A stretch of 64,000 bases of DNA from SLRI01 sp942491185 (lineage in GTDB: Bacteria; Pseudomonadota; Alphaproteobacteria; Geminicoccales; Geminicoccaceae): the NCBI GenBank assembly GCA_942491185.1, contig CALOAB010000004.1, positions 1-64,000 of the forward strand. Reading direction: 5' to 3'. The stretch's first letter is position 1; each line of letters opens with the position of its first letter. The translations under genes and the position numbers were made by a program. Below, in pieces: positions 43,739 to 51,707 of this stretch. The notes under the pieces are model-generated. The model was not told the DNA's origin. It saw nothing but the letters and a program-made list of their open reading frames with translations, and did not search any database.

Positions 43739-45139
43739 ATGCCGCTGCACGCAAAGAAGGACGTCAAGGGCTCATTGCTCGACGACATCTACGGCTCGGC
43801 CGATCTCGGCAATATCATGCCGAAGTACAAGATGCCGGAGCAGGAGCACGATCCGCGGAACGCCTTTGCCGTGGTGCGCGACGAGCTGATGCTGGACGGC
43901 AATTCGCGCCAGAACCTCGCCACCTTCTGCCAGACCTGGCTCGATCCCGAGGTGCACGAGCTCATGGAGCTCAGCATCGACAAGAACATGATCGACAAGG
44001 ACGAGTACCCGCAATCCGCCGAGATCGAGGCGCGCTGCGTGCACATCCTGGCCGATCTCTGGAACGCGCCGGACGCGACCAACACCATGGGCTGCTCGAC
44101 CACGGGCTCGAGCGAGGCGGCGATGCTCGGCGGCATGGCGATGAAGTGGCGCTGGCGCGACAAGATGCGCGCCGCGGGCAAGCCCACCGACAAGCCCAAC
44201 ATGATCTGCGGTCCGGTGCAGATCTGCTGGCACAAGTTCGCCCGCTATTGGGACGTCGAGCTGCGCGAGGTCCCGATGGAGAACGGTCGCCTGCTGCTGA
44301 CGCCGGAAGAGGTGCTCAAGCGCTGCGACGAGAACACGATCGGCGTCATCCCGACCTTGGGTGTGACCTTCACCTGTGACTACGAGCCGGTCAAGGCCAT
44401 CGCCGACGCGCTCGACAAGCTCGAGAAGGACACCGGCCTCGACATCCCGATGCATGTCGACGGCGCCAGCGGCGGCTTCCTCGCACCCTTCTGCGCCCCT
44501 GAGCTGGTCTGGGATTTCCGCATCCCGCGGGTCAAGTCGATCAACACCTCGGGCCACAAGTTCGGTCTCGCACCGCTCGGCGTCGGCTGGGTGATCTGGC
44601 GCGAGGCCAGCGACCTGCCCGAGGACCTGGTCTTCAACGTGAACTATCTCGGCGGCAACATGGCCACCTTCGCGCTCAACTTCTCGCGGCCGGGCGGGCA
44701 GATCATCGCCCAGTATTACAACTTCCTGCGCCTCGGCAAGGAAGGCTACCGCAAGATCCACACGGCTTGCTACGAGACGGCGCAGTACATCGCCGACGAG
44801 ATCGCCAAGATGGGGCCGTTCGAGATCATCTATGGCGGTGATCCCAAGGGCGGCATTCCGGCCTTATGCTGGAAGATCAAGGACGGCTTCGACACCCACG
44901 GCTACACCCTCTACGACCTCGCCGACCGGCTGCGCAGCCGCGGCTGGCAGGTGCCGGCCTACGCGCTGCCGGCGAATTGCCAGGATCTGGTGATCCAGCG
45001 GATCCTGGTCCGGCACGGCGTCAGCAAGGATCTGGGCGCGCTTCTGGTCGAGGACATGCAGCGCTGCCTCGACTACTTCAAGGCGCACCCGATCACCAGC
45101 CCGCTCACGGCTGAAGAGGGCACCGGGTACCACCACTGA
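43739..45139 (+). CDS. gadB: Glutamate decarboxylase
   Basis: 466 residues, exactly the E. coli GadB length. It is a PLP enzyme converting glutamate to GABA and CO2 with use of one cytosolic proton. The cofactor lysine is Lys274 in NTSGHKFGLAPLG. Other landmarks are NTMGCSTTGSSEAAMLGGMA, QICWHKFARYWDVELREVP and MHVDGASGGFLAPF. The C-terminus ends EEGTGYHH; in E. coli a penultimate His blocks the active site at neutral pH, so the two His residues here suggest the same pH switch. ATG 43739 follows AGAGGGA. Confidence 0.95.
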   Translation: MPLHAKKDVKGSLLDDIYGSADLGNIMPKYKMPEQEHDPRNAFAVVRDELMLDGNSRQNLATFCQTWLDPEVHELMELSIDKNMIDKDEYPQSAEIEARCVHILADLWNAPDATNTMGCSTTGSSEAAMLGGMAMKWRWRDKMRAAGKPTDKPNMICGPVQICWHKFARYWDVELREVPMENGRLLLTPEEVLKRCDENTIGVIPTLGVTFTCDYEPVKAIADALDKLEKDTGLDIPMHVDGASGGFLAPFCAPELVWDFRIPRVKSINTSGHKFGLAPLGVGWVIWREASDLPEDLVFNVNYLGGNMATFALNFSRPGGQIIAQYYNFLRLGKEGYRKIHTACYETAQYIADEIAKMGPFEIIYGGDPKGGIPALCWKIKDGFDTHGYTLYDLADRLRSRGWQVPAYALPANCQDLVIQRILVRHGVSKDLGALLVEDMQRCLDYFKAHPITSPLTAEEGTGYHH

Positions 45140-45149
45140 GAACGACCAG

Positions 45150-45171
45150 CGGCGTCACTATTGCGACGCCG
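45150..45171 (+). terminator. Hairpin between gadB and the antiporter gene
   Basis: CGGCGTC (45150-45156) pairs with GACGCCG (45165-45171) around an 8-base loop, 10 bases after the gadB stop. No T-run follows, so it would be a weak terminator or a mRNA-stabilising stem separating gadB from the downstream antiporter. Confidence 0.3.
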
Positions 45172-45253
45172 AGTGGTATCCGAGGAGCAGCCGCGCCATT
45201 GTCTTCGGGAGGGTGCGGTTGCTCCAAGCAAAGAATTTGGAGGTTGGATCGCC

Positions 45254-47227
45254 ATGCGTGAGATCCTTGACTGGCCCTGCCGATACCTGGTTGCGGCCTG
45301 CCTCGCCTTGGCGCTCTTCGGCGCCGGCGACGCATGGGCACAGGCTGCAGACGGCGGCTCGAGCGCGGTCGAAACGATGGAAGAAGGCGCCGAAGGGGTC
45401 GCCGCGGCGGTCGAGGGCGCAGCCGGCGCCGTTGTCGATGAGGCCGACAGCCTCGCCCACACGCTCGCCCCCTATGTCGCGCCGATCGCCGAGGGCGGTT
45501 TGGGCTACCTCTTCAAGCTGCTGGAAGCGCAGCCCTTCCTCTTCATTTTCCTGGCCATGGCTTTGGGTTATCCGCTCGGGCGGATAGCGATCAAGGGAGT
45601 GTCGCTGGGATCGACCGCCGGAACGCTGGTGATCGGCCTGATCATCTCGATCACCGCCTTCACCGGCTTCGACATCCAGTTCCAGCTGCCGGGCCTCGTC
45701 TCGACGATCTTTCTCTCGATGTTCATGTACGCGCTCGGCCTCAAGGTTGGGCCCAGCTTCTTCCCGGGCCTGATGCGCGGTGGCGTCGGCCTGGTGATCA
45801 TGGGCTGCATCGTCATCGTCGCCAATTTCATCATCTGCTACGGCGGCGCCATGCTCGTCGGCCTCGACCCGGGTTATGCGCCGGGGCTGATCTCCGGCAG
45901 CTACACCGTCACCGCCGTCATTGGCGTTGCCACCTCGGCGATGCAGGGCGGTGCCTGGACGCCACCCGATGGCATGTCCACCGACCAGGTGTCGGCCAAC
46001 ATCGCCGCCGGCTACGCCATCAGCTACGTGCTGGCGACGGTCGGTGGCATCCTGCTGATCAAATATCTGCCACAGCTGTTCGGCAAGGATCCCGTGGCCG
46101 AGGCGAAGAAGGCGGAAGCAGCGCTCGGCGGCGGCGGCGACAACGCCGCCTTGCCCGGGTCCGACGCCGCCTTCGTCATGGGCGCCTCGCCCATGGACAT
46201 CCGCGCCTATCGGGTCGAGCATGACGAGCTGGTCGGCCAGACGGTCAGTCAGCTCTTCGACAAGTACCCCCATGCTGCCGTGCTGCGGGTGGTGCGCGGC
46301 GACCAGGTCATCGAGGCCGAGGACAACCCGAGCCTGCAGAAGGGCGACGTCATCGGCGTGCGCGGCCGCTATGCCGGCCTGATCGCGAAGGCCGGCGAGA
46401 TCGTCGGCACCGAGGTCGACGAGCCGCGCGCCCGCAACGTTGCGATCGAGGTCGCCGACATCCACGTCGGCAAGGGCGCGCCCGGCGGCCGGACCGTGAC
46501 CGACCTCGCCAAGGAAATCGGCTTTGGCCTGTATCTGCGAGCGATCTTCCGCCAGGGCCATCAGCAGCCGGTGCTGCCCGACGCCAGGGTCGAGGTCGGC
46601 GACGTGCTGCGCCTCGCCGGGCCCGACTGGGCCGTGCAGAAAGCAGCCAAGACGCTGCGCGGCAAGCCGATCACGCTCAGCGCCTTCACCGAGGTGATGT
46701 TCCTCGCAGTCGCCCTGGTGATCGGCTACTGCATCGGCCTCTTGACCCTCACTCTGGGCGGTATTCCGTTCGCGTTGGGCACCTCGGCCGGCTGCATGCT
46801 CACCGCCATCGGTGTCGCCACCTTGCGCACCTGGAACCCGGCCTTCGGCGGACCGGTGAGCGAGGGTGCAAGGAGCTTCATCCAGGATATCGGCCTGAAC
46901 GTGTTCATCGCCGTCCTTGCCGCCAATGTCGGCTCGAAGGTCCTGGCCAGCTTCCAGGGCACGACCGTGATTTGGCTCGCCATCATCGGGCTCCTGGGCG
47001 CCACAGTGCCGCCGTTCCTGGCCTTCCTCTATGGCAACTACGTCATGAAGATAAACGCCGTGGTGAACGCCGGTGCCTGCGCCGGTGCGCGCAACAGCAC
47101 GCCTGCGCTGAATGGCCTGCTCGATTCGAGCAAGAGCGCCATCGGTGCCACGGCCTACCCGGTCACCTACGCGCTGACCTCGGCCATGGTCCTGATCAGC
47201 GGCTACCTGGCGATGATCCTCTCATGA
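45254..47227 (+). CDS. AspT/YidE-type antiporter with two RCK_C domains
   Basis: 657 residues from ATG 45254 (GGAGG upstream). A hydrophobic segment resembling a cleavable signal (1-32, ending DAWAQA) and an Ala/Glu-rich linker precede the usual AspT fold. That fold has a membrane half (about 95-280; FLAMALGYPLGRIAIKGVSL), two TrkA-C/RCK_C domains (about 313-385 and 394-456) and a second membrane half with ACAGARNSTPALNGLLDSSK. AspT exchanges aspartate for alanine. Next to gadB a glutamate/GABA exchange is the natural guess, replacing GadC. The N-terminal extension is odd for the family. Confidence 0.88.
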   Translation: MREILDWPCRYLVAACLALALFGAGDAWAQAADGGSSAVETMEEGAEGVAAAVEGAAGAVVDEADSLAHTLAPYVAPIAEGGLGYLFKLLEAQPFLFIFLAMALGYPLGRIAIKGVSLGSTAGTLVIGLIISITAFTGFDIQFQLPGLVSTIFLSMFMYALGLKVGPSFFPGLMRGGVGLVIMGCIVIVANFIICYGGAMLVGLDPGYAPGLISGSYTVTAVIGVATSAMQGGAWTPPDGMSTDQVSANIAAGYAISYVLATVGGILLIKYLPQLFGKDPVAEAKKAEAALGGGGDNAALPGSDAAFVMGASPMDIRAYRVEHDELVGQTVSQLFDKYPHAAVLRVVRGDQVIEAEDNPSLQKGDVIGVRGRYAGLIAKAGEIVGTEVDEPRARNVAIEVADIHVGKGAPGGRTVTDLAKEIGFGLYLRAIFRQGHQQPVLPDARVEVGDVLRLAGPDWAVQKAAKTLRGKPITLSAFTEVMFLAVALVIGYCIGLLTLTLGGIPFALGTSAGCMLTAIGVATLRTWNPAFGGPVSEGARSFIQDIGLNVFIAVLAANVGSKVLASFQGTTVIWLAIIGLLGATVPPFLAFLYGNYVMKINAVVNAGACAGARNSTPALNGLLDSSKSAIGATAYPVTYALTSAMVLISGYLAMILS

Positions 47228-47240
47228 GCTGAGATGAGCT

Positions 47241-47270
47241 GGCGGGGCTGGCGGCAGCGTCAGTCCCGCC
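47241..47270 (+). terminator. Terminator-like hairpin after the antiporter gene
   Basis: GGCGGGGCTG (47241-47250) pairs with CAGTCCCGCC (47261-47270), ten pairs with one G-U, 14 bases past the stop. No T-run follows. It separates the gadB-antiporter pair from the next gene. Confidence 0.4.
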
Positions 47271-47300
47271 TCGCCCTCACAAGCGAAGGAAATACGACGA

Positions 47301-47948
47301 GTGCAGCCGCGGGGTGACGTACGGATTGCCATCAACGTCATGCGTGCGCGCCTGACGGTGGTCGGCTTCAACCTCGCGGTCATCACCTTCCAGCTCAATG
47401 CCGTGCCGCGCCTGCCGGGCGCCGTGCAGCTGCCGGAGATCGGCCGGGCGGTCCATCTCGCGACCGACATTACGCTGCTGCTGGGACTCGCTTTGTCGGT
47501 GATCGCGATGGTCTGCTTCATCGCCTCGAGCGCCTTCGACCAACAGGGCAGCTGCGATCACTGGACCCTGCTCGCCGGCGACCTCTTCATGTATCTCGGG
47601 CTGGCGCAGAGCGTATCCGGCTTCTTCCAGCCCTACATGGCCGTGCTCGATGCCTTGGGACCGGCACCACCCGGAACCGAGGCGACCTTCGCCACCGTGC
47701 ACATCGCCATGCTCATCGGCGGCGGTGCCGGCTGGCTGGCGGCAGCCTATGTCGGGCCGGTGATCTCGCTCATTCGCTCGCCGTTCGGCATGGTCCCGAC
47801 CGCCGCTCTCGCCCTTGCCTACCTGGGCCTCCTGCTGGCGCTGGCCTATGTCAGCGCCGAGGCGCTACGTTTCGAGGCGGCCCATGTCGGCACCGATCCG
47901 ACCGCCTTCACGCTCCCGGGCGAGCTCCTCCAGCCACTGCGCTGGTGA
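47301..47948 (+). CDS. Integral membrane protein of unknown family
   Basis: 215 residues from GTG 47301 (GCGAAGGA upstream). Four or five hydrophobic helices are visible (TLLLGLALSVIAMVCFIASS, LLAGDLFMYLGLAQSVSGFF, IAMLIGGGAGWLAAAYVGPV, PTAALALAYLGLLLALAYVS). I recognise no family. Its place between the AspT-type antiporter and the amidotransferase on the same strand suggests a link to the same physiology. Confidence 0.65.
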   Translation: MQPRGDVRIAINVMRARLTVVGFNLAVITFQLNAVPRLPGAVQLPEIGRAVHLATDITLLLGLALSVIAMVCFIASSAFDQQGSCDHWTLLAGDLFMYLGLAQSVSGFFQPYMAVLDALGPAPPGTEATFATVHIAMLIGGGAGWLAAAYVGPVISLIRSPFGMVPTAALALAYLGLLLALAYVSAEALRFEAAHVGTDPTAFTLPGELLQPLRW

Positions 47949-47976
47949 GCCATGGCCAACAGAACCGGAAAACGCC

Positions 47977-48795
47977 ATGTGTGAGCTCTTCGGTCTTTCC
48001 AGCTCGAGCCCCGTGCGGGTCAAATACTCGCTCCACACGTTCGCCGAGCATGGCGGCCTCCTGCACCCGAACAAATCCGGCTGGGGGATCGCCTATCACG
48101 AAGGCAAGGACGCGTTCCTGATCAAGGAGCCCCTGCCGGCCAGCGACAGCCCACTTGCCGCCTTCATCGCCGACCAGCCACTGACCAGCACCTGCGTCAT
48201 CGCCCATGTTCGCTACGCCACCGCCGGCGAGCCGAGCTTCGCCAACACCCACCCGTTCATGCGCGAGCTCGGCGGCCAGATGCACCTGTTCGCGCACAAC
48301 GGTGGACTGGAGAAGATCTGGGAGCGGCTGAAGCTTGGCTCTGCGGTCTACACGCCGGTCGGCGAGACGGACTCCGAATACGCCTTCTGCGTCCTGCTCG
48401 ACCGGCTGGCGCCGCTTTGGCACGGCAGGACCGAGCCGCCACCGCTCGCCGATCGATTCGCCGTGATCGCCGAGACGGCAGCCGAGCTCGCCAGGCTCGG
48501 TCCCGCCAACTTCCTCTATTCCGATGGCGATACGCTCTTCGTTCACGCGCACAAACGGCACTGGGACGAAGGTGGCGGTCGCTTCAGCGAAGCCCGCCCG
48601 CCCGGGCTCAGCTACGCCAGCCGAAACGACCTCGTGGTCAAGGGCTTGCATGCGACGCCGGCCGAGGACGACTGCGACGTCGTTTTCGTTGCAAGCGTGC
48701 CACTCACCGAGAGCGGTTGGACAGGCCTGCCCGAAAGCTCGCTCTCGGCGCTTTGCCGCGGTCGCTTGATCGCCGAAACCAGTACCGGGCAGTAG
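47977..48795 (+). CDS. Class II glutamine amidotransferase (YafJ-like)
   Basis: 272 residues from ATG 47977. MCELFGLSSSSPVRV places Cys2 as the N-terminal nucleophile after Met removal. Other class II glutaminase features are GWGIAYHEGKDAF, VIAHVRYATAGEPSFANTHP and HLFAHNGGLEKIW, and the C-terminal half reads NDLVVKGLHATPAE ... VVFVASVPLTESGW. There is no synthetase domain, so it acts as a stand-alone glutaminase-type enzyme. Release of glutamate from glutamine would feed the decarboxylase upstream; that link is inferred. Confidence 0.85.
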   Translation: MCELFGLSSSSPVRVKYSLHTFAEHGGLLHPNKSGWGIAYHEGKDAFLIKEPLPASDSPLAAFIADQPLTSTCVIAHVRYATAGEPSFANTHPFMRELGGQMHLFAHNGGLEKIWERLKLGSAVYTPVGETDSEYAFCVLLDRLAPLWHGRTEPPPLADRFAVIAETAAELARLGPANFLYSDGDTLFVHAHKRHWDEGGGRFSEARPPGLSYASRNDLVVKGLHATPAEDDCDVVFVASVPLTESGWTGLPESSLSALCRGRLIAETSTGQ

Positions 48796-48818
48796 CGCCA
48801 TCAGCAGCGGAGGCTTTC

Positions 48819-49946
48819 ATGGCATCGCAACGCACGCTCTTCGGCAGTCTTGCGGCAATCGTCCTGACCGCTGCCCTGGGCGCGACGGCGGCCCTGGGCC
48901 AGGAGGGCAAGCCGCCACTGACGATGGCGTCGTTCGGCGGCGCCTACACGCGAAGCCAGATGCTGGCCTACGTCGAGCCCTACCGCGAATTGCAGGAGCG
49001 CTGGGTCACGGTCGAGGATTTCAATGGCGGCCTCGATGAGATCCGCGCTCAGGTCCGCTCCGCCAATCCGAAGTGGGACGTCGTCGTCCTCGAGCTGCCG
49101 GACGCGATCGCCGGCTGCGCGGAGGGGCTGCTGGAGCCGATCGATCCGGCGATGCTGGTGCCGGCACCCGACGGCACGCCCGCCACGGACGACTTCTTCG
49201 AGGTGGCCTTGCAGCCATGCGGCATCGGCTCGGACATCTTCGCAACGGTCATCGCCTTCGACGAGCGCCGCTACGCGACGCCGCCCACGACGCTCGCCGA
49301 CTTCTTCGATGTCGATCGCTTTCCTGGCCGCCGCGCGCTGCAGGCCCGACCGCAAGTCAATCTCGAATGGGCGCTGATCGCCGACGGCGTGGCGCCTTCT
49401 GACGTCTATGACGTCCTGGCGACCGAGGCCGGGCTGCAACGCGCGTTTGCCGAGCTCGATCGAATCCGCGACCAGATCGTCTGGTGGACCGAAGGCGACG
49501 AGCCGCCGCAGCTCCTGGCGAGCGGTGCTGTCGCAATGTCGTCGGCCTGGAACGGCCGGATCTTCGCCGAGGTCGAGGCGCGCGGCGCGCCCTTGGGCAC
49601 GATCTGGGAGCACCAGGTCTGGAACATGGATGTCTGGGGCATTCCCAAAGGTGCCATCAACCGCGCCGAGGCCATGGCCTTCGTCACCTTCGCGACCAGT
49701 GCCGAGCGGATGGCCGCGCAGGCCGATCTCATCGCCTACGGCCCGGCACGTCGCTCGGCCGCAGCCTTGGTCGCGGCCGACGTGCAGCCGTTCCTGCCAA
49801 CCGCCGAGGGGCGGCGCAATGGTGCGATTCGCATCGACCATGCCTGGTGGGCCGAGCGACAGGCGGTCATCCAGGCGCGCTTCGATGCCTGGCTGCAGGG
49901 TCCGAGCCGCTTCGTCTACGATTTCAACCCTGATGATGGCAACTGA
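48819..49946 (+). CDS. Periplasmic solute-binding protein (PotD/spermidine-putrescine type)
   Basis: 375 residues, ATG 48819 with GGAGG upstream. A signal (LAAIVLTAALGATAALG) precedes TMASFGGAYTRSQMLAYVEP, WDVVVLELPDAIAGCAEGLL, FPGRRALQARPQVNLEWALI and WNMDVWGIPKGAINRAEAMA, typical of the polyamine/Fe3+ family 1 binding proteins. No permease or ATPase genes follow; the next gene is a porin. The ligand may be a polyamine or GABA-like cation. Confidence 0.82.
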   Translation: MASQRTLFGSLAAIVLTAALGATAALGQEGKPPLTMASFGGAYTRSQMLAYVEPYRELQERWVTVEDFNGGLDEIRAQVRSANPKWDVVVLELPDAIAGCAEGLLEPIDPAMLVPAPDGTPATDDFFEVALQPCGIGSDIFATVIAFDERRYATPPTTLADFFDVDRFPGRRALQARPQVNLEWALIADGVAPSDVYDVLATEAGLQRAFAELDRIRDQIVWWTEGDEPPQLLASGAVAMSSAWNGRIFAEVEARGAPLGTIWEHQVWNMDVWGIPKGAINRAEAMAFVTFATSAERMAAQADLIAYGPARRSAAALVAADVQPFLPTAEGRRNGAIRIDHAWWAERQAVIQARFDAWLQGPSRFVYDFNPDDGN

Positions 49947-49998
49947 CCGACCCGTCCTCTCGCCGTCCTGCCCAGCACTCGTTTTGGAGTTCGTCGCC

Positions 49999-51345
49999 AT
50001 GAAGACCACGCAAGGTGAGGGCCGAATGTCAGCTCCAGCCGGCACAGCTGGCGTCGTCACCCTGGCCTTGGCGGCCAGCCTGGCGCTCGCCGCCCCAGCC
50101 CACGCACAGGACGATCAGCGCATCGACGAGCTGGAACGGCAGAACGAGGCGCTGCAGCAGCAGCTGGAGCAGCTGGAGCAGCAAATGCAGCAGATCCAGG
50201 GCCTGCTGACGGCACCCCCGCCGCGGGCCGTGACGGGGGGTGGCCTGAGGATGCCACCAGTGGCCGGCCAGCCCTTGCCGGACCCGGTCCAGCTGCCGGC
50301 ACCCGTCCTGGTCGACGGCAAGCCGGTCGTGACGTCGGACAACGAGCGCGTGACGATCGCCATCTCCGGGCAGATCAATCGCGCCATCAACGTGGCCAAT
50401 GACGGCAGCAGCACCAAGGCCTACTTCGTCGACAACGATGCCAGCAACTCGCGCATCCGCTTTGTCGGCAACGGCCGGGTGACCGACGACTTCCAGCTCG
50501 GCTCGAAGATCGAGCTGGCCATCGCACCGAATGAATCATCGCAAGTCAGCCAGAGCGACGAGGATAGCGGTGACTTCTTCGATCAGCGCTTCGTCGAGAT
50601 CTGGGGTGAGAGCGAGCGCTTCGGCAAGGTCTCGCTCGGCAAGGGCTCGACGGCATCCGACAACACCGCCGAGGTGGATCTCTCCGGCACCGGTGTCGTC
50701 ATGTATGCGAGCGTCGCCGATCCGGTGGGTGGCCTGCGCTTTCGCACCAAGGACGGCAATCTGACCGGTGTTGCGGTCAACGACGCGTTCAGCGATTTCG
50801 ACGGCTTGGGGCGCAAGAACCGGCTGCGCTACGACACGCCGAGCTTCGGCGGCTTCACCCTGGCTGCAGCGACCATCGCCGACGGGCAATACGACACCGG
50901 CCTCTTCTGGGCGGCCGAGTTCGGTGGCTTCGAGGCCGCTGCCGCTGCCGGCCTCGCCAATCCCAACGATGACGACACCGACTACCGCGCCGACGGCTCG
51001 GCCTCGATCCTGCACGTCGCGAGCGGCCTCAACTTGACGGTGTCGTCCGGGTTCGACGAGAGCGACGACGGTGGCAATCCCGCCAACTACTACGCCAAGC
51101 TCGGCTGGATCGCCGAGTTCTTCGATTTCGGCACGACCAATTTCGGCATCGATGCCGCCCGCTCTGTCAACAATCCAACGCCGAGTGACAAGGGCTGGTC
51201 GACTGGCGTCGCTGTGGTCCAGAACGTCAGCGATTTCGGCCTCCAGCTCTACGGTCAGCTCCGCTACTACGAGCTCGACCGCAACGACGCGCCCGACGTC
51301 GACGCCATCACCGCGTTTACCGTCGGCACGAGGCTCAAGTTTTGA
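49999..51345 (+). CDS. Outer-membrane porin, DcaP-like with an N-terminal coiled coil
   Basis: 448 residues from ATG 49999 (GGAG upstream; ATG 50026 with GAGGG is an alternative). Signal peptide, then a coiled coil at about 40-70 (IDELERQNEALQQQLEQLEQ), a Pro-rich linker and a beta-barrel from about residue 112 (VTIAISGQINRAINVANDGS, SRIRFVGNGRVTDDFQLGSK) to the C-terminal aromatic GTRLKF. The coiled coil plus barrel matches DcaP-type trimeric porins, which admit organic acids. It follows the binding-protein gene by 52 bases. Confidence 0.85.
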   Translation: MKTTQGEGRMSAPAGTAGVVTLALAASLALAAPAHAQDDQRIDELERQNEALQQQLEQLEQQMQQIQGLLTAPPPRAVTGGGLRMPPVAGQPLPDPVQLPAPVLVDGKPVVTSDNERVTIAISGQINRAINVANDGSSTKAYFVDNDASNSRIRFVGNGRVTDDFQLGSKIELAIAPNESSQVSQSDEDSGDFFDQRFVEIWGESERFGKVSLGKGSTASDNTAEVDLSGTGVVMYASVADPVGGLRFRTKDGNLTGVAVNDAFSDFDGLGRKNRLRYDTPSFGGFTLAAATIADGQYDTGLFWAAEFGGFEAAAAAGLANPNDDDTDYRADGSASILHVASGLNLTVSSGFDESDDGGNPANYYAKLGWIAEFFDFGTTNFGIDAARSVNNPTPSDKGWSTGVAVVQNVSDFGLQLYGQLRYYELDRNDAPDVDAITAFTVGTRLKF

Positions 51346-51554
51346 CACCACATCTGACGCCGCTTCGGACGGCACAGCGCCGCCGCATCGCTCCGTCCGG
51401 CTTGACGGTCGCGGTCCTCATGGCCTGCCTGCTCGTCGCAAGCTGCAGCGACTACACGCCGATGGCGATGCCCGACGACCGCGAGAATCCACCGCTCTCC
51501 GGCGTGTTCACCGGCAGCCAGGGCGAGTGGGTGATCCTGCGCAAGACCGACTAG
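51342..51554 (+). CDS. Small lipoprotein whose stop codon lies at a mobile-element junction
   Basis: 70 residues from a TTG overlapping the porin stop (TTGA). The signal LTVAVLMACLLVASC carries a lipobox. The short mature part (SDYTPMAMPDDRENPPLSGV, FTGSQGEWVILRKTD) ends at TAG 51552-51554. The TA of that stop is the target dinucleotide of a small inverted-repeat element and the G is its first base, so the protein may once have been longer. Translation is coupled to the porin. Confidence 0.6.
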   Translation: MTPHLTPLRTAQRRRIAPSGLTVAVLMACLLVASCSDYTPMAMPDDRENPPLSGVFTGSQGEWVILRKTD

Positions 51555-51676
51555 AGCGCCTTCATGCTGCCCGTATACGTCGTCAGGCTGCGGACGATCG
51601 GTGCTCACGTAGGATTGCTACGCTCCGCGCCGATCGCCTTGCCTTCCTCGTCTCCGGCCAGCCTGAAAGCACTCTA
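51552..51676. mobile_element. MITE-like element with 16-bp terminal inverted repeats and TA flanks
   Basis: GAGCGCCTTCATGCTG (51554-51569) is matched in inverse by CAGCCTGAAAGCACTC (51659-51674) at 13 of 16 positions, with TA immediately outside both ends. The interior (about 90 bases) has no ORF. TA duplication and GAGC-type ends fit a non-autonomous IS630/Tc1-type element; the IS630 remnant at 21262 also starts TA-GAGC. Confidence 0.6.
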
Positions 51677-51707
51677 GCCAGAGCGACCTTGCGCAACCGG
51701 ATCAGAT

